In this document: in pieces, positions 42,472-52,404 of the stretch | How the letters are laid out: every line of letters starts with the position of its first letter | How positions within the stretch are numbered: the first letter of the stretch is position 1 | Source of the DNA: Dichetophora obliterata | Taxonomy: Eukaryota > Arthropoda > Insecta > Diptera > Sciomyzidae | DNA length: 64,000 nt | Reading direction: 5' to 3' | Assembly (NCBI GenBank): GCA_963920525.1 | Contig: OY986437.1 | Location: 113,948,715 to 114,012,714, forward strand | Program-made: the position numbers and the translations under genes | The notes under the pieces: generated by a model | What the model was told of the DNA's origin: nothing | Seen by the model: only the letters and a program-made list of their open reading frames with translations | Databases searched by the model: none

Positions 42472-44237
42472 CACAGGGTAACACTGATTCTGCGGCATGG
42501 GATTTGGTAGTCAATTTTAGTATACGCAATAATGAAGATCTTAGCCTATTATTTAGATTATTTGAATTGACTCCGGTTCTCGCGATAAACCGCTATTTTA
42601 ATAATTAAGGAGGTTTCATCACAGATTTTAACATTACTCCAGAACAGTAAGCCTGATTTGGTAAAATAAAAAATCCAAAAATTTGCAGCTGAATTGCCTC
42701 CAAGTTACATCTACATCGAAATATTGTGAAAGTTCTTCTAAAAAAACATGTTTTTATACAAAATTTAAACTTTTTTATTATTTCATAATTCATAAAAATT
42801 CAAAAACGTCAAAATAGCTTTTTTTTATATAAAGTTATAAACACACATACGTTACAAAGAAAATAAGCCATATTTCATTAAAATCCATTGTCATGTTTTG
42901 CCTTAATTCACATTTAATGATGTTATCTCATTTTGATAAAAAACTTCTAATTAAATACACAAGGAAAAATTCGAGATCTAAATCTATCCAAAAAATCAGC
43001 GGAGCTTCTAGCATCAAGACTTAAAGAAAAACGTTGTCATCAGCCTGGCGTATCAGTTAAAACTTACGGAACTATAGAACGAGATTTTCTTTAATACTTT
43101 GCAAAGGAGGAGAAAATCGTTTATTGTTAGAATATTCCTGGACTTTTAAATGCAATGGGTCTTCATAGATAACTCGAAAATAAGTTTAAAATGTGTGTTA
43201 CTGCATAATGGCAACATATAAGCTTCAATTCCGATAGCACATTCAACAAAACTTAAAGAATAATATAAAAATATCAAACTTATTTTAGAGAAAATTGTAT
43301 ATGTTCAACACCAGTGGCCAGTGTGTGGTGATTTGAAAATGGTTATCTTTTTATTGGGTCAGCAAGGTAGCTACACTAAATATCCATGTTGTTTTTGTCT
43401 ATTTCTTGTCTACGACTGTCCCGTGCGAAAAATAAGCACTACACTAGGAAAGTTTGGCTATCCAGAACAAATATGACTGTAGGCATAAATGAAATCGTTC
43501 ATGATCCATTAATATGTCGAGAAAAAAATAATTTTGCCACCACTTCATATAAAATTTGAACTAAAGAAACAGTATGTAAAAGCTTTGGATAAGATTGGCG
43601 AGTGCTACAAATATATTTGCCAAACATTTCCTGGCAAAATCACGGAAAAATTAAAAGCAGGCATCTTTGATAGACCAAAAATCCGAACTCTTATAAACAA
43701 CAATGCTTTCACAAAGCACATTACTAAGGTCGAACCAGAGGCATGGATAAATTTTTTATCAGATGGATTTTAATGAAAACGATGAATTTTAATGAAATAT
43801 GGCTTATTTTCTTCGTAACATATGTGCGTTTATAAGTAAATATCAAAAAAGAGCTATTTTGACGTTTTTGATTTTTTATGAATTATGAAATAACAAAAAG
43901 TTTAAATATTGCATAAAAATATGTTTTTTTTTCAGAAGAACTTTCACAATATTTCCGAAACTATTCAGCTAATCAAAAAACATTGTAGATGTAACTTGGA
44001 GGCAATTTTGCTGCGGATGTTTGGATTTTTTATTTTACCAAATCAGACTAATTGTTTTGAAGTTATGCTAAAATCTGTGATGAAACCTCCTTAGTTTTTA
44101 AAATAGCGGTTTATCGCGAGAACCAGAGTCAATTCAAACAATGTGAATTATAGGATTAAAACTTCATTATCCCACGTATCTTAATTAGCTCCAAAAACTT
44201 ATGCCGCAGAAAAAAATTCCTTTTTTGTTCCCCTGTG
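42472..44237. mobile_element. 1766-bp DNA transposon with about 430-bp TIRs
   Basis: Ends CACAGGGTAACA / (reverse complement) CACAGGGGAACA, flanked by TAA on both sides (42469-42471, 44238-44240). Left arm 42472-42895 and right arm 43785-44237 pair along most of their length (CTGCGGCAT, TTCTCGCGATAAACCGCTAT, GTCAAAATAGCT, GAAAATAAGCCATATTTCAT). The 890-bp centre holds a decayed ORF. A 3-bp TAA duplication would suit PIF/Harbinger, but the ORF does not look like a Harbinger transposase to me. Confidence 0.75.
42965..43773 (+). pseudogene. Decayed ORF of an unnamed transposon-linked family
   Basis: Joined by eye over several stops and frameshifts, the plus strand gives NLSKKSAELLASRLKEK, TYGTIERDF, FAKEEKIVYC..IPGLLNAMGL, SLKCVLLHNGN, ASIPIAHSTKLKE, YKNIKLILEKIVYVQHQW, CGDLKMVIFLLGQQGSYTKY, PCCFCLF, and the longest open piece 43534-43773 (LPPLHIKFELKKQYVKALDK, ECYKYICQTFPGKITEKLKA, GIFDRPKIRTLI, EPEAWINFLS). 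I recognise this as a protein type recurrent in insect and cnidarian gene predictions, with C-x2-C in TKYPCFLC-like context, but I know no assigned function. Its position between long TIRs suggests a transposition protein. Confidence 0.6.
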
Positions 44238-44444
44238 TAATTAATTCCTATTTTTCTTTAAAAAAACCAAAATTTCTGGACGATATGAATTATTATTGTT
44301 ATTATTATTGATTGACTTTAATTTTCTTCATTACTTGTTAAGACCATACAATTGGTTCGCGAGATATCTTAATTAATAGCTGTGGAAATAGACTTAGAAT
44401 AGCTCAAAATCGACCATTTGCAAAAAATATTTTTTTTTATAATT
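44238..44444. other. Short spacer between DNA elements
   Basis: No gene seen. Confidence 0.4.
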
Positions 44445-44640
44445 GTAAGTTTAATTTATTCGGATCAGATAGCAGACACAATGTTAGACCCAGCACAGAA
44501 TTTAATCCGAGATATACAAAAAAGACGGTAAAACATGGCGGCGGGAACATAATGGTTTGGGCATGTTTTTCATGGTACGGAATTGAGCCAATACATCTCG
44601 TGGAAGGAATTATGACTTAAAAAAAGATTTACAAAAAATC
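44445..44640 (+). pseudogene. Tc1-type transposase fragment
   Basis: KFNLFGSDSRHNVRPSTEFN, PRYTKKTVKHGGGNIMVWAC and FSWYGIEPIHLVEGIM are the segment of a Tc1-family transposase just after the first catalytic Asp (SDESKFNLFGSD region). The upstream helix-turn-helix part and the second and third acidic residues are missing. No TIRs next to it. Confidence 0.7.
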
Positions 44641-45225
44641 TAGTTGCAGATATAAAGATACACTTATATTAGGGAATATAACATTGTTTTTAATATAATA
44701 ATTAATGATTAAAGTAAATTAATAACTCACTAAAAAGTTTTAATCTTTTTTTTTATTATCTTTTTGCATGCTGCCAAATGCAAAATCACGCTGTTGCAAC
44801 TAAAAATAAAAAATAACTGTTGATTGATTTACTCTCTAATTGGAAAGTCAGAGTTATTTGGAATGTCCATGAGTCATTTATAAGAATTCCGACTTAATTT
44901 GTTCTCTTTTAGTTATTTTTCTAAAGCAATTTCTAAGTGTTGCAGATATGCGATACAGCGTGATATAGGGTTAAATGGTAAGAAGAAATGATACAAACGG
45001 ATATTCTAAAAAAACAGAAATCTTATGGGAATATGTATCGCTGACTCTTCACATTCCAATTTTCTCTCTGGAAGCATTTATTCTTCAAAACAGTTATTTT
45101 TCGAAGCGCTTTTCGACAATCGTTTAAACTTTTTATTTGGAAAATAGTGTTGAAATAAAATTATGTTAAATGTAATTTTTTTTTAATTTTCCTTTTTATT
45201 TTATTTAGGAATTCAAGTTATAATA
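44641..45225. other. Spacer, no gene seen
   Basis: AT-rich, nothing to support. Confidence 0.4.
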
Positions 45226-46560
45226 ATGGCTGATCAATTTCGATCAACTAGTGCTAGTCGTATGAGAAAACTTCGTGAAAAGAAAAATGCAAAAGATCCA
45301 GACTTTAAACGCAAGGAATCGATGAGAATCGCTGAATTACGCAAGAAAAAACGCGAACAGTCTTCAGAAAGCGAATTGGTAGCCATGCGACGTAAAGAGA
45401 GAGATGCAAAAAGATTGGAAAGAGCTAAAAAGCGGGTTGAAGTTTCTATAAATAGTAATAAACCCTCTACATCTTCTGTGAGTATCGAATATCCATACAA
45501 ATCGAAGCAAACCTTATGCTAAGCAGTTCGCAAGGCGTTAAGAGCTTTACCTGAATCCCCAAGGAAGAAAAAAAGCGGTGGTCACAAAAATATGTCGTAG
45601 GATGAACATTGCGTTAGCTGTAAGTTCACCTGCTGGCATTTCAAATGAGAATTTACGATATGAAGCTGAAAAAATTTTACTATCGCCTTGATATTGTCTG
45701 TCTACACATGTCCAGGTCTTAATGATAACATAACTATATGGAAACAGGGTATTAAGGAATGTCAAAATCATTATTTGACCTTGTACTTACGAGAATCTTT
45801 CTCTATTTTTAAAGATTTAAATCCTAATTTCGAAATCGGGTTTTCAAAGTTCCGTAGTCTCAGACCAAAAACGTTTTGATTATGAAAGACACTCCGAAAG
45901 ATCAGTGTAAATGTACAATACATGAAAATTTTACGTTAACATTAAAAGGTCTGAAAGAAAACTACTGCAGCGACTGGTAGTATAAGATCTTTTGTGATGC
46001 CTCACTGAATTCAAATTGTTGAAAAAATGCATGTTATACTTGTTTTGATGGCCAACAAATAAAACTGTCTATAGAATTGTGTTTGGAAAGAATGGAAAAA
46101 AGTTCGGAAAATATATCTTGCGTTATGACCAATGAAACCAGTGCGGGATAACTTTTAGACGATTTTATTGAGTCCATCCCAAAGACGATGAGTCATGTAA
46201 ACTTGAAACGAATCCAAGCGGCGGAATTCCAACATAAGATGAACGAAAATGTGCGTATCCTTTAAATTGACATTGCAATGTCTTTTAGTTGTGAATATCA
46301 GAATGAAATTCAAGCGCACTTTGGTCACGATCAAGTGTTTTGTTGTTTACAGCGGCATGTTTTTTTCAAGGCAATTGTCAAACATACGTTATATGCTCAG
46401 ATGCAAATGCTAAGGATAAAGATACTATCTATGTTTTTTTATAATCAAAATGATTTATATAGCTTATAGAAGCTTAAAGATAACGAAAGTTCACCTTCGA
46501 CATCAGCTGAAATAATTTGGAATGACGGTCCTGCTTTGGAGTTCAAAAACCGGTATAGGG
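45226..46560 (+). pseudogene. Decayed transposase-like protein of an unnamed family
   Basis: It opens with a 98-residue basic, coiled-coil-like N-terminus (MADQFRSTSASRMRKLREKK, repeated ELRKKKREQ/RRKERDAKR). After stops and frameshifts: AVRKALRALPESPRKKK (45528), CPGLNDNITIWKQGI, DLNPNFEIGFSKFRSLRPKTF (45820-45878, the SLRPK motif), CKCTIHENFTLTLKGLKENY (45908-45967), ACYTCFDG, LLDDFIESIPK, IQAAEFQHKMNEN, and MSFSCEYQNEIQAHFGHDQV (46278). I know this motif order from predicted proteins of insects and other invertebrates; the D..NY..EIQ..H region looks like part of a DDE-type catalytic core. No TIRs found. Dead copy. Confidence 0.5.
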
Positions 46561-46589
46561 TTAAAATAACATCAACACTAAGTAAAAAA

Positions 46590-47050
46590 TATCAACACTA
46601 AGGGAAACCGGAGGCGAACCTTTACAGGATAACATGTCTGACTGTCTCAACCTGGTGAGGCCAGCATAATCCTTGTGAAATCGTCTCAAGTCGACTCAAA
46701 CCTCCACGTGGTGTTTCCTGGGCAACGTCAAAACTGACATCTGTCAGTTTGGCGGCTAATCTGAGCGGCGGGCCCTCCTAGGCTTAAAACAGGTTGTGCG
46801 TCGGGTTTGAAACCCACCCTAAAAAAACAATTTCAATGAAAGCAAATAAGAATATAAGCAAAATGATCACCAAATCTGATGACGACTACCGCAAATGAAA
46901 AATGATAATGATTTAAGGATATGCACCTAGAATGTCCGAACTCTTAATAGGGAAGGTGCCTCTATCCAACTGACTGATGTATTGGAAAGATAGAAAGCTG
47001 ATATCACTGCTATCCAAGAAATGCGATGGAAGGGACAGGGTTGTGTGGCG
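46590..47050 (+). pseudogene. RTE-type LINE, 5-prime UTR and endonuclease start
   Basis: From 46913 the frame LRICT(stop)NVRTLNREGAS, IQLTDVLER, ADITAIQEMRWKGQG carries the N-terminal AP-endonuclease strand with the conserved Asn of NVR and Glu of QEMRW. Two Trp-type codons have become TAG. The preceding 300 bp (CTCAACCTGGTGAGGCCAGC onward) is GC-richer and probably the element 5-prime UTR. The rest of the endonuclease is absent; the matching RT part may be that at 49617. Confidence 0.65.
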
Positions 47051-47204
47051 GAACCTTCAGTGACGCTATCCCTCACTCTGCAGCTCTTCAAGCTACCCAG
47101 CGACACTCTGTCGCTATGTAATATAAACCACACATAGTTGCCCACACTATGACTTACTTTGCTTGGCTTATCACCAAATGGTAAGCCAAGTAAAATATTC
47201 GTCA

Positions 47205-47800
47205 CATATTAAGCTGCCACTGCACTTATATTTCAGCAGGCATTCGATTTGTTTATTTTAGTTCAAAAGTGTTGACTTTCTCGCCATCTGACGCTTTGTC
47301 ATAAACGACAAATCGTCAAGCATTGCGATCATCTTTATGTCGCTGAGTAACGGCTCACTATGGCGGTCATATTACCGTTCTAACTTTGTTGTACGCTTAG
47401 CGATTGTTGCCTGCCTGTTGGACTAGCTACCCAACACGCAGGCCATCGAGTCCCCAGCAAGTAGCTGGTATGCGCAGCGTCGGCAAAATCTTATCACACT
47501 GTCCGTCGCGTCATTAGCGCTGATGACGAGTCGGACGTTTATAAATGCCAGCGTCATTGACCGTTGGCGTTTATTACATTGTTTGCCGTTTTATAAACAA
47601 TGGATAAAATCATATTAATTTTGGCGGCTATGTGTGTGTTTGAGACGCTATACTAAGCGTTGCAGCGGGTTTTTAATTTGCTATGGTGGCATGAGCTCTG
47701 GTCCATACTGCCTTAAATAGTAGAGTTTCTTGTACGCGCGCGAATAGACCTGCAGCATTCTTGCTGCAATAAAATAGTTACTACTTATTATACAAATTAC
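47205..47800. other. GC-richer segment, possible solo LTR
   Basis: Contrasting composition, a TATA box-like TTTATAAATG at 47538, a start-like GCGTCATTGACCGTTGGCG after it and AATAAAA at 47769 are arranged like promoter, R and poly-A signal of an LTR. I could not define TG...CA ends or a target duplication, so this is only a suggestion. Confidence 0.25.
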
Positions 47801-48075
47801 TTCAATTGTAAATATAGACTTAACTTTAAATTAAAAGTGTTTATTTGTTTTCTTTGATTGCAAAAAGAAGGATAAGTAACCACAGTTGCATTTGGAATAC
47901 GCACGCTCAGACAGAAGAAAAGGACGATGAGACCAAATAAACTTTCTACGAGCGCCTTGGAAGTGGATTGCAATGTACTTATTAAGTGATAATATAAGCA
48001 AGCGGTATGATCAATATTGAAAAAAAAAATCAAATAATAAATTTATTGCGGAAGGTACAACGCATAAGGGAAAAA
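47801..48075. other. Spacer before the Tc1 pseudogene
   Basis: Nothing recognisable; the left end of the Tc1 element should lie here but is not found. Confidence 0.35.
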
Positions 48076-48079
48076 TTTA

Positions 48080-49184
48080 GTGGAAAGTGTTCCTAAGAAC
48101 AAAGGAGGTAGATCAATAAAAATTAGCGACCGTGAGGCCCGCCATCTTGCGAACTTGGTGACCAGCAATGATGCAGTCGCTCCTCGCGTTTGAGCAGCGG
48201 AAAAGCAAGAAAAACCAATTCCCACCAAAAGAAAGGTGCGGTTAAGGCAGGATTTTGCTGCAGCGCACGAACACTCGACCGTCGCAAATTGGGATATGGT
48301 GAGTCTTTTAACTTACATTGTGAAGCAATATTTTTTATTCGTTGTTCTTTTGAATTTTAGGGTATTTGGTCTGATGAGACTAAAATCAACCATTTTAAAT
48401 CAGATGGTGGTGCGTGGTATTGGACCAAGGACCCAAATACAACCCAACCACATCATGTAAAACAAACAATGAAACATGGTGGTGGGTCAATAATGGTTTA
48501 TGGTTGTATTTCGAAAAATGGAGTTGGGCCATTAATACGCATCGATGGGATTATGCGTAAGGAACAGTACCTGTTCATCCTGCAACAAAATCTACCAGGA
48601 GTAGTGAAATATAGGTCTTGCTGCTGAAAAAGTAATTTTTTAGCAATACAATGATCCAAAGCACGCTGCATATGTTGTCAAAGACTGGATACAAAAACAG
48701 AAATTTGCTAATTTGAAATGGCCTCCACAATCTTTGGACATGAATCCAATCGAGAATTTGTAGAGTTACGTAAATACTCCGCTCAAAGGAGTAAATGAGC
48801 TGTTTGAGCGAGCTAAGGATGTTTGGGAGGCTATTCCACCAGAATTTGTGAGGAGGTATACATCCAGTATGCCCAATCGTATCCAGGAAATAAAAAAAGC
48901 AAAAGGATACTGAAAATGTACTTAATAATATTATTTTTTCACGAAAATTGGTAAAAAAACAATAAATAAGAAATGAGTGCAAAACTAACATTTGCCATTT
49001 TTTACATTTTTGTCTGCTGGTTTTTTCTTTGTTGTTAGATTAACTTCAAACCGGTTTAGGAGAAAGAGTACAAGTGCACCAATTACATTATAAAATAAAA
49101 ATATGTAATTAGTTATACTTTAGAGAAGATAACGGTTGATGAAATGAGAAGTGTTACATCATGTTACAGTTTTGCTCCTCAGTG
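48080..49184 (+). pseudogene. Tc1/mariner transposon with transposase pseudogene and an intron-like gap
   Basis: SVPKNKGGRSIKISDREARH..LVTSNDAVAPRV is the paired-domain end; then AHEHSTVANWDM, a 62-bp GT-AG stretch (48299-48360), and GIWSDETKINHFKSDGGAWY (first catalytic D), KQTMKHGGGSIMVYGCISKN, a frameshift, QYNDPKHAAYVVKDWIQKQ (second D) and PPQSLDMNPIENL (third acidic residue, DD34E type). The end is GYstop at 48913. A right terminal repeat TTTTGCTCCTCAGTG with TA at 49185-49186 closes the element. The paired domain is largely deleted and the left terminus is missing. Inactive. Confidence 0.8.
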
Positions 49185-49234
49185 TACATAACTTAATTTT
49201 TGTGACTTATTGCAATAACTCAAGTTTAAATTAT

Positions 49235-49515
49235 AAAATTTACACGATATTTTAATTGGGTTGATGTCGTAATCGAATTTAAATTCATGAACTCGCAAAA
49301 TGCTTACATTGTTTATTTTCGATTTTAAGTTAATAATATTTTAATTGGGTTGATGTCGTAATCGACTTTAAATTTATAAAGTCGCAAAATGCTTACATTG
49401 TTTATTTTCAAATTTAAATTGCTAAAGAATTCTTTATGTTTTAATTGGGTTACTGTATCGTAATCGACTTTAAATTTATGAAGCAAAACGCTTACATTGC
49501 TTATTTTCATATAAT
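49235..49515. repeat. Three-copy tandem repeat, period 90-97 bp
   Basis: Each unit has TTTTAATTGGGTTGATGTCG, TAATCGACTTTAAATTTATA and CGCAAAATGCTTACATTGTT. The minus-strand frame over it is a repeat translation. It lies between the Tc1 end and the RTE remnant. Confidence 0.7.
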
Positions 49516-49616
49516 TTACATGAAGAAAAGAAAAGACAATTAGTTAATTGGTTAAACTTAATTAAGCTGTCCAGTTTATCGGATTTATCTGTGGCTTACT
49601 TAAAGTTGGAGGTGTA

Positions 49617-50955
49617 GTGGACATGACCCGCGCTGCTAAGGAGCGATGCAAAGAGAAGAGGAGGAAAGAGGGACGTATATTTAAATGTATTCACGAACCT
49701 CTATGCAGAGTCTGGTCGGAAGAATACATTCCGAACGATTGCAATCTCAGTGTGCTCTACCCAATCCTCAAGAAAGTCGATCCCTCTATTTGTGCCAATT
49801 GTAAAATTGTAAACCAACTGATTAGACCTTATCAGTGTTACTTTAGACCTGAAAAGTTAACCATCGACCAGATCTTCACGCTACGACAAATCTTGGAGAA
49901 GACCCAAGAAAAACAAGTCGACACCCACCATCTTTTTGTCGACTGCAAAACCGCCTTCGACAGCCCAATAAGAAAGCACCTATACTCCACCATGTCTGAT
50001 TTTGGTATTCCTGCAAAACTAATACGACTCTGCAGGATGACACTGAGCAACACCACCAGCGCAGTTAAAATTGAAAAGGACCTCTTCCCACCATTTGTTA
50101 CCAAACTTCGCGATTTTTTTAACATAATGGTGTAGAAGATCATCCGAGCAGCTGATCTGAGACGTAGTGACACAATATTCTACAAGAGTGTAATCATTGG
50201 AAATAATACGCGCGAAGTCAGTGCAGCATTTTCCAGATTAGATAGAGAGTCAAGTCGAATGGGTCTGGCAGTAAATGCAGATAAGACGAAATACTTGGTG
50301 TTAGTAAACAAACAGTCCCAGCGTCTTGGAACCCACGTTACAGTTGACAATATCTCCTTCGGGTTGTGAAGAACTTTGTCTACCTGGGATCCAGCATAAA
50401 CTCAACCAACGACATCAGCATTGAGATCAAACGAAGAATAACTCTTGCCAACAGGTGTTACTTTGGGCTCAGTAGGAGAAAGAAAATCGCGCTCTTTAAA
50501 TCGCTCATCATGCCCGTTTTACTTCACAAACCTGGACTCAGCAGTTCAGATGAAAAGACTTTAGGAGCCTTCGAGAGAAAGATTCTTCGTAAGATCTACG
50601 GATCAATCTGCGTCAATAGCGAGTGCCGAATACGGTGGAATGATGATCTGTACGAGCTGTACGCTGACATCGACATAGTCAAGCGCATTAAAACCGAGCG
50701 GCTTCGCTGGCTAGCTCATGTTCAGCGCATGAAAGACGATGTTCTAGTGAAGGAAATATTCGAATCGGTACCCAGCGGTGGTCAACGCATAAGAGGACGA
50801 CCGCATCTTCGTTGGAAAGGCCAAGTAGAGGGCAACCTAACGAAGCTTGGAATTTCCAACTGATGCCAGCAGGCGAGAGACAAATGGCTGGCGCACATTC
50901 TTAGATGAGGCCAAGACCGACATACTGTTGTAGTGCCAACTAAGTAAGTAAGTGA
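49617..50955 (+). pseudogene. RTE-type LINE, reverse transcriptase and C-terminus
   Basis: 49617-50135: CRVWSEEYIPNDCNLSVLYP, YQCYFRPEKLTIDQIFTLRQ, ILEKTQEKQVDTHHLFVDCK, FGIPAKLIRLCRMTLSNT (finger and palm). The block with the GDxLSP-type and YADD catalytic motifs is deleted. After 50140: IIRAADLRRSDTIFYKSV.., FSRLDRESSRMGLAVNADKT, then 50366-50863: VYLGSSINSTNDISIEIKRR, ITLANRCYFGL, LRKIYGSICVNSECRIRWND, RLRWLAHVQRM, RGRPHLRWKGQVE, the usual RTE tail. It ends with a (TAAG)n run at 50942-50954, typical of RTE 3-prime ends. Dead copy; may be the other part of the piece at 46590-47050. Confidence 0.8.
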
Positions 50956-51461
50956 AAAATATAAGAAGATATTTTTTGTAAATATTATTTTACAACATCT
51001 GGTAAAGGTGTTATTAATAAAGTTGGTGGAAATATGAAGTTGGTACGATACGTCAAAAAAAAATTTAGAAATGTTAAAAACTTAACTTCACCGAAGATAT
51101 TTTTGATCGAAATAATAAATGTCAAATAAATGAAAAATATCGAAAATGGTACATTTCAAATAAAACAATGGAACTTGAAGTTAAATGATGTATTTTATTA
51201 GTTTCGTTGCTGGTTTTGTAAAAATAACTTCAAATTAAGTTTAAATTAAAACAGATATTAGGAAGGGCTACACGAAATAACTCCTAAATGAAGTAACTCC
51301 TAATTGAAAAAACGAAATAACTCCTAAAAATTTCAATAAAAATAAATTAAAGATAATTTCATTTTTAAGCAGGAGTTACAGGGAAACAACTCCTAACTGT
51401 CGAGTTAGTTATTAGAAGTTATTCCATTTTTTTATTAGGAGTTATTTAATTTTTCATGTCG
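50956..51461. other. Spacer with short AACTCCTAA repeats
   Basis: ATAACTCCTAA / TTAGGAGTTAT motifs recur in both orientations at 51278-51445. No gene. Confidence 0.4.
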
Positions 51462-51535
51462 GCCTTTGTAGTCTAGTGAAGGTGCACTAGACTATCAACT
51501 CCGAGGTCCCCAGTTCAAATCTGAGTTCGGACATG
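51462..51535 (+). tRNA. tRNA-like pseudogene
   Basis: A-box-like TAGTCTAGTGAAGG and B-box-like AGTTCAAATCT are at tRNA spacing. The T arm (CCCAG-TTCAAAT-CTGAG) and a 7-nt anticodon loop (CTATCAA after CTAGA) can be drawn, but the anticodon stem and acceptor stem have several mismatches. The layout resembles Asp/Glu tRNAs. More likely a pseudogene or SINE head than a working tRNA. Confidence 0.4.
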
Positions 51536-52404
51536 GTTGTTTTCGCTTTCTTTGTTCTTTACTACATTTAGGAATTATTGAAAAAAAAAATCCACAGGTA
51601 AATTGTGGAAAATGTGGAATTACATGGTTAAGAACAACTGAAGGCTCGAAATGATTGCCGATGTTAAGGCATTACACTAGCCTCGATTATAAGCAATTAA
51701 AATTGTCTTTCCTTTTTGTTCCGCCTAATTGATAATTTACGTATGGTTCCAATCAATTTTTCCTCTAATAATCTATCCCTTTCCTTCCAGGACAAATACC
51801 AAGCGTTGTTTGTATAAGGCGCATGCCTTGATTCTTTGATATTTAAAAAAAAAAGTTAGGATATTTTTTCAATTAAATTGTAACCAATGAATTATTAAAA
51901 TATCAACTCGAAACAGTTTTTGGTTTGGCTTTGTACGAAATGTTGTTTCTGAAATTTCAATTCTTAGGTCTGGTACGATATTTCGAAAAATTACATATTT
52001 TAAATGAATACAATCGAATTAAATGTAAAAAATGCGCGCGCTTTTTGCACATCATTATTTACATTTATTTCGACTTTTTTGTTTTAGACGTTTTTTTTTC
52101 AATATTTTTAGTTTCAACATATTATTTTTCGATTTATCGTACCCAACCCATATAAGTCCACCATATAAGCTATTGAGAGAAAAAATTATGAACCAACAAT
52201 ATTGTCGACAAGACGACAAACAGAAACATTAACTCTTATAGACTACTTATGTAATTCTTAAGGATACCACAAAAATTAATTAAAAATAACAATTAGAAGC
52301 AAGGAGAACACAGCCATACTAATAATTTTAAGAATATCACAAAATTATTATATAAAACAATAATACTCAATACATATGAGATTTTAAACAAAAATAATAA
52401 CAAA
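51536..52404. other. Spacer, no gene seen
   Basis: AT-rich; phenylalanine-rich frames at 51925-52232 are composition artefacts. Confidence 0.4.

Noticed and set aside
49325..49510. Minus-strand frame with repeated NNVSxLxHKFKVDYD
   Set aside because: Direct translation of the three-copy tandem repeat at 49235-49515.
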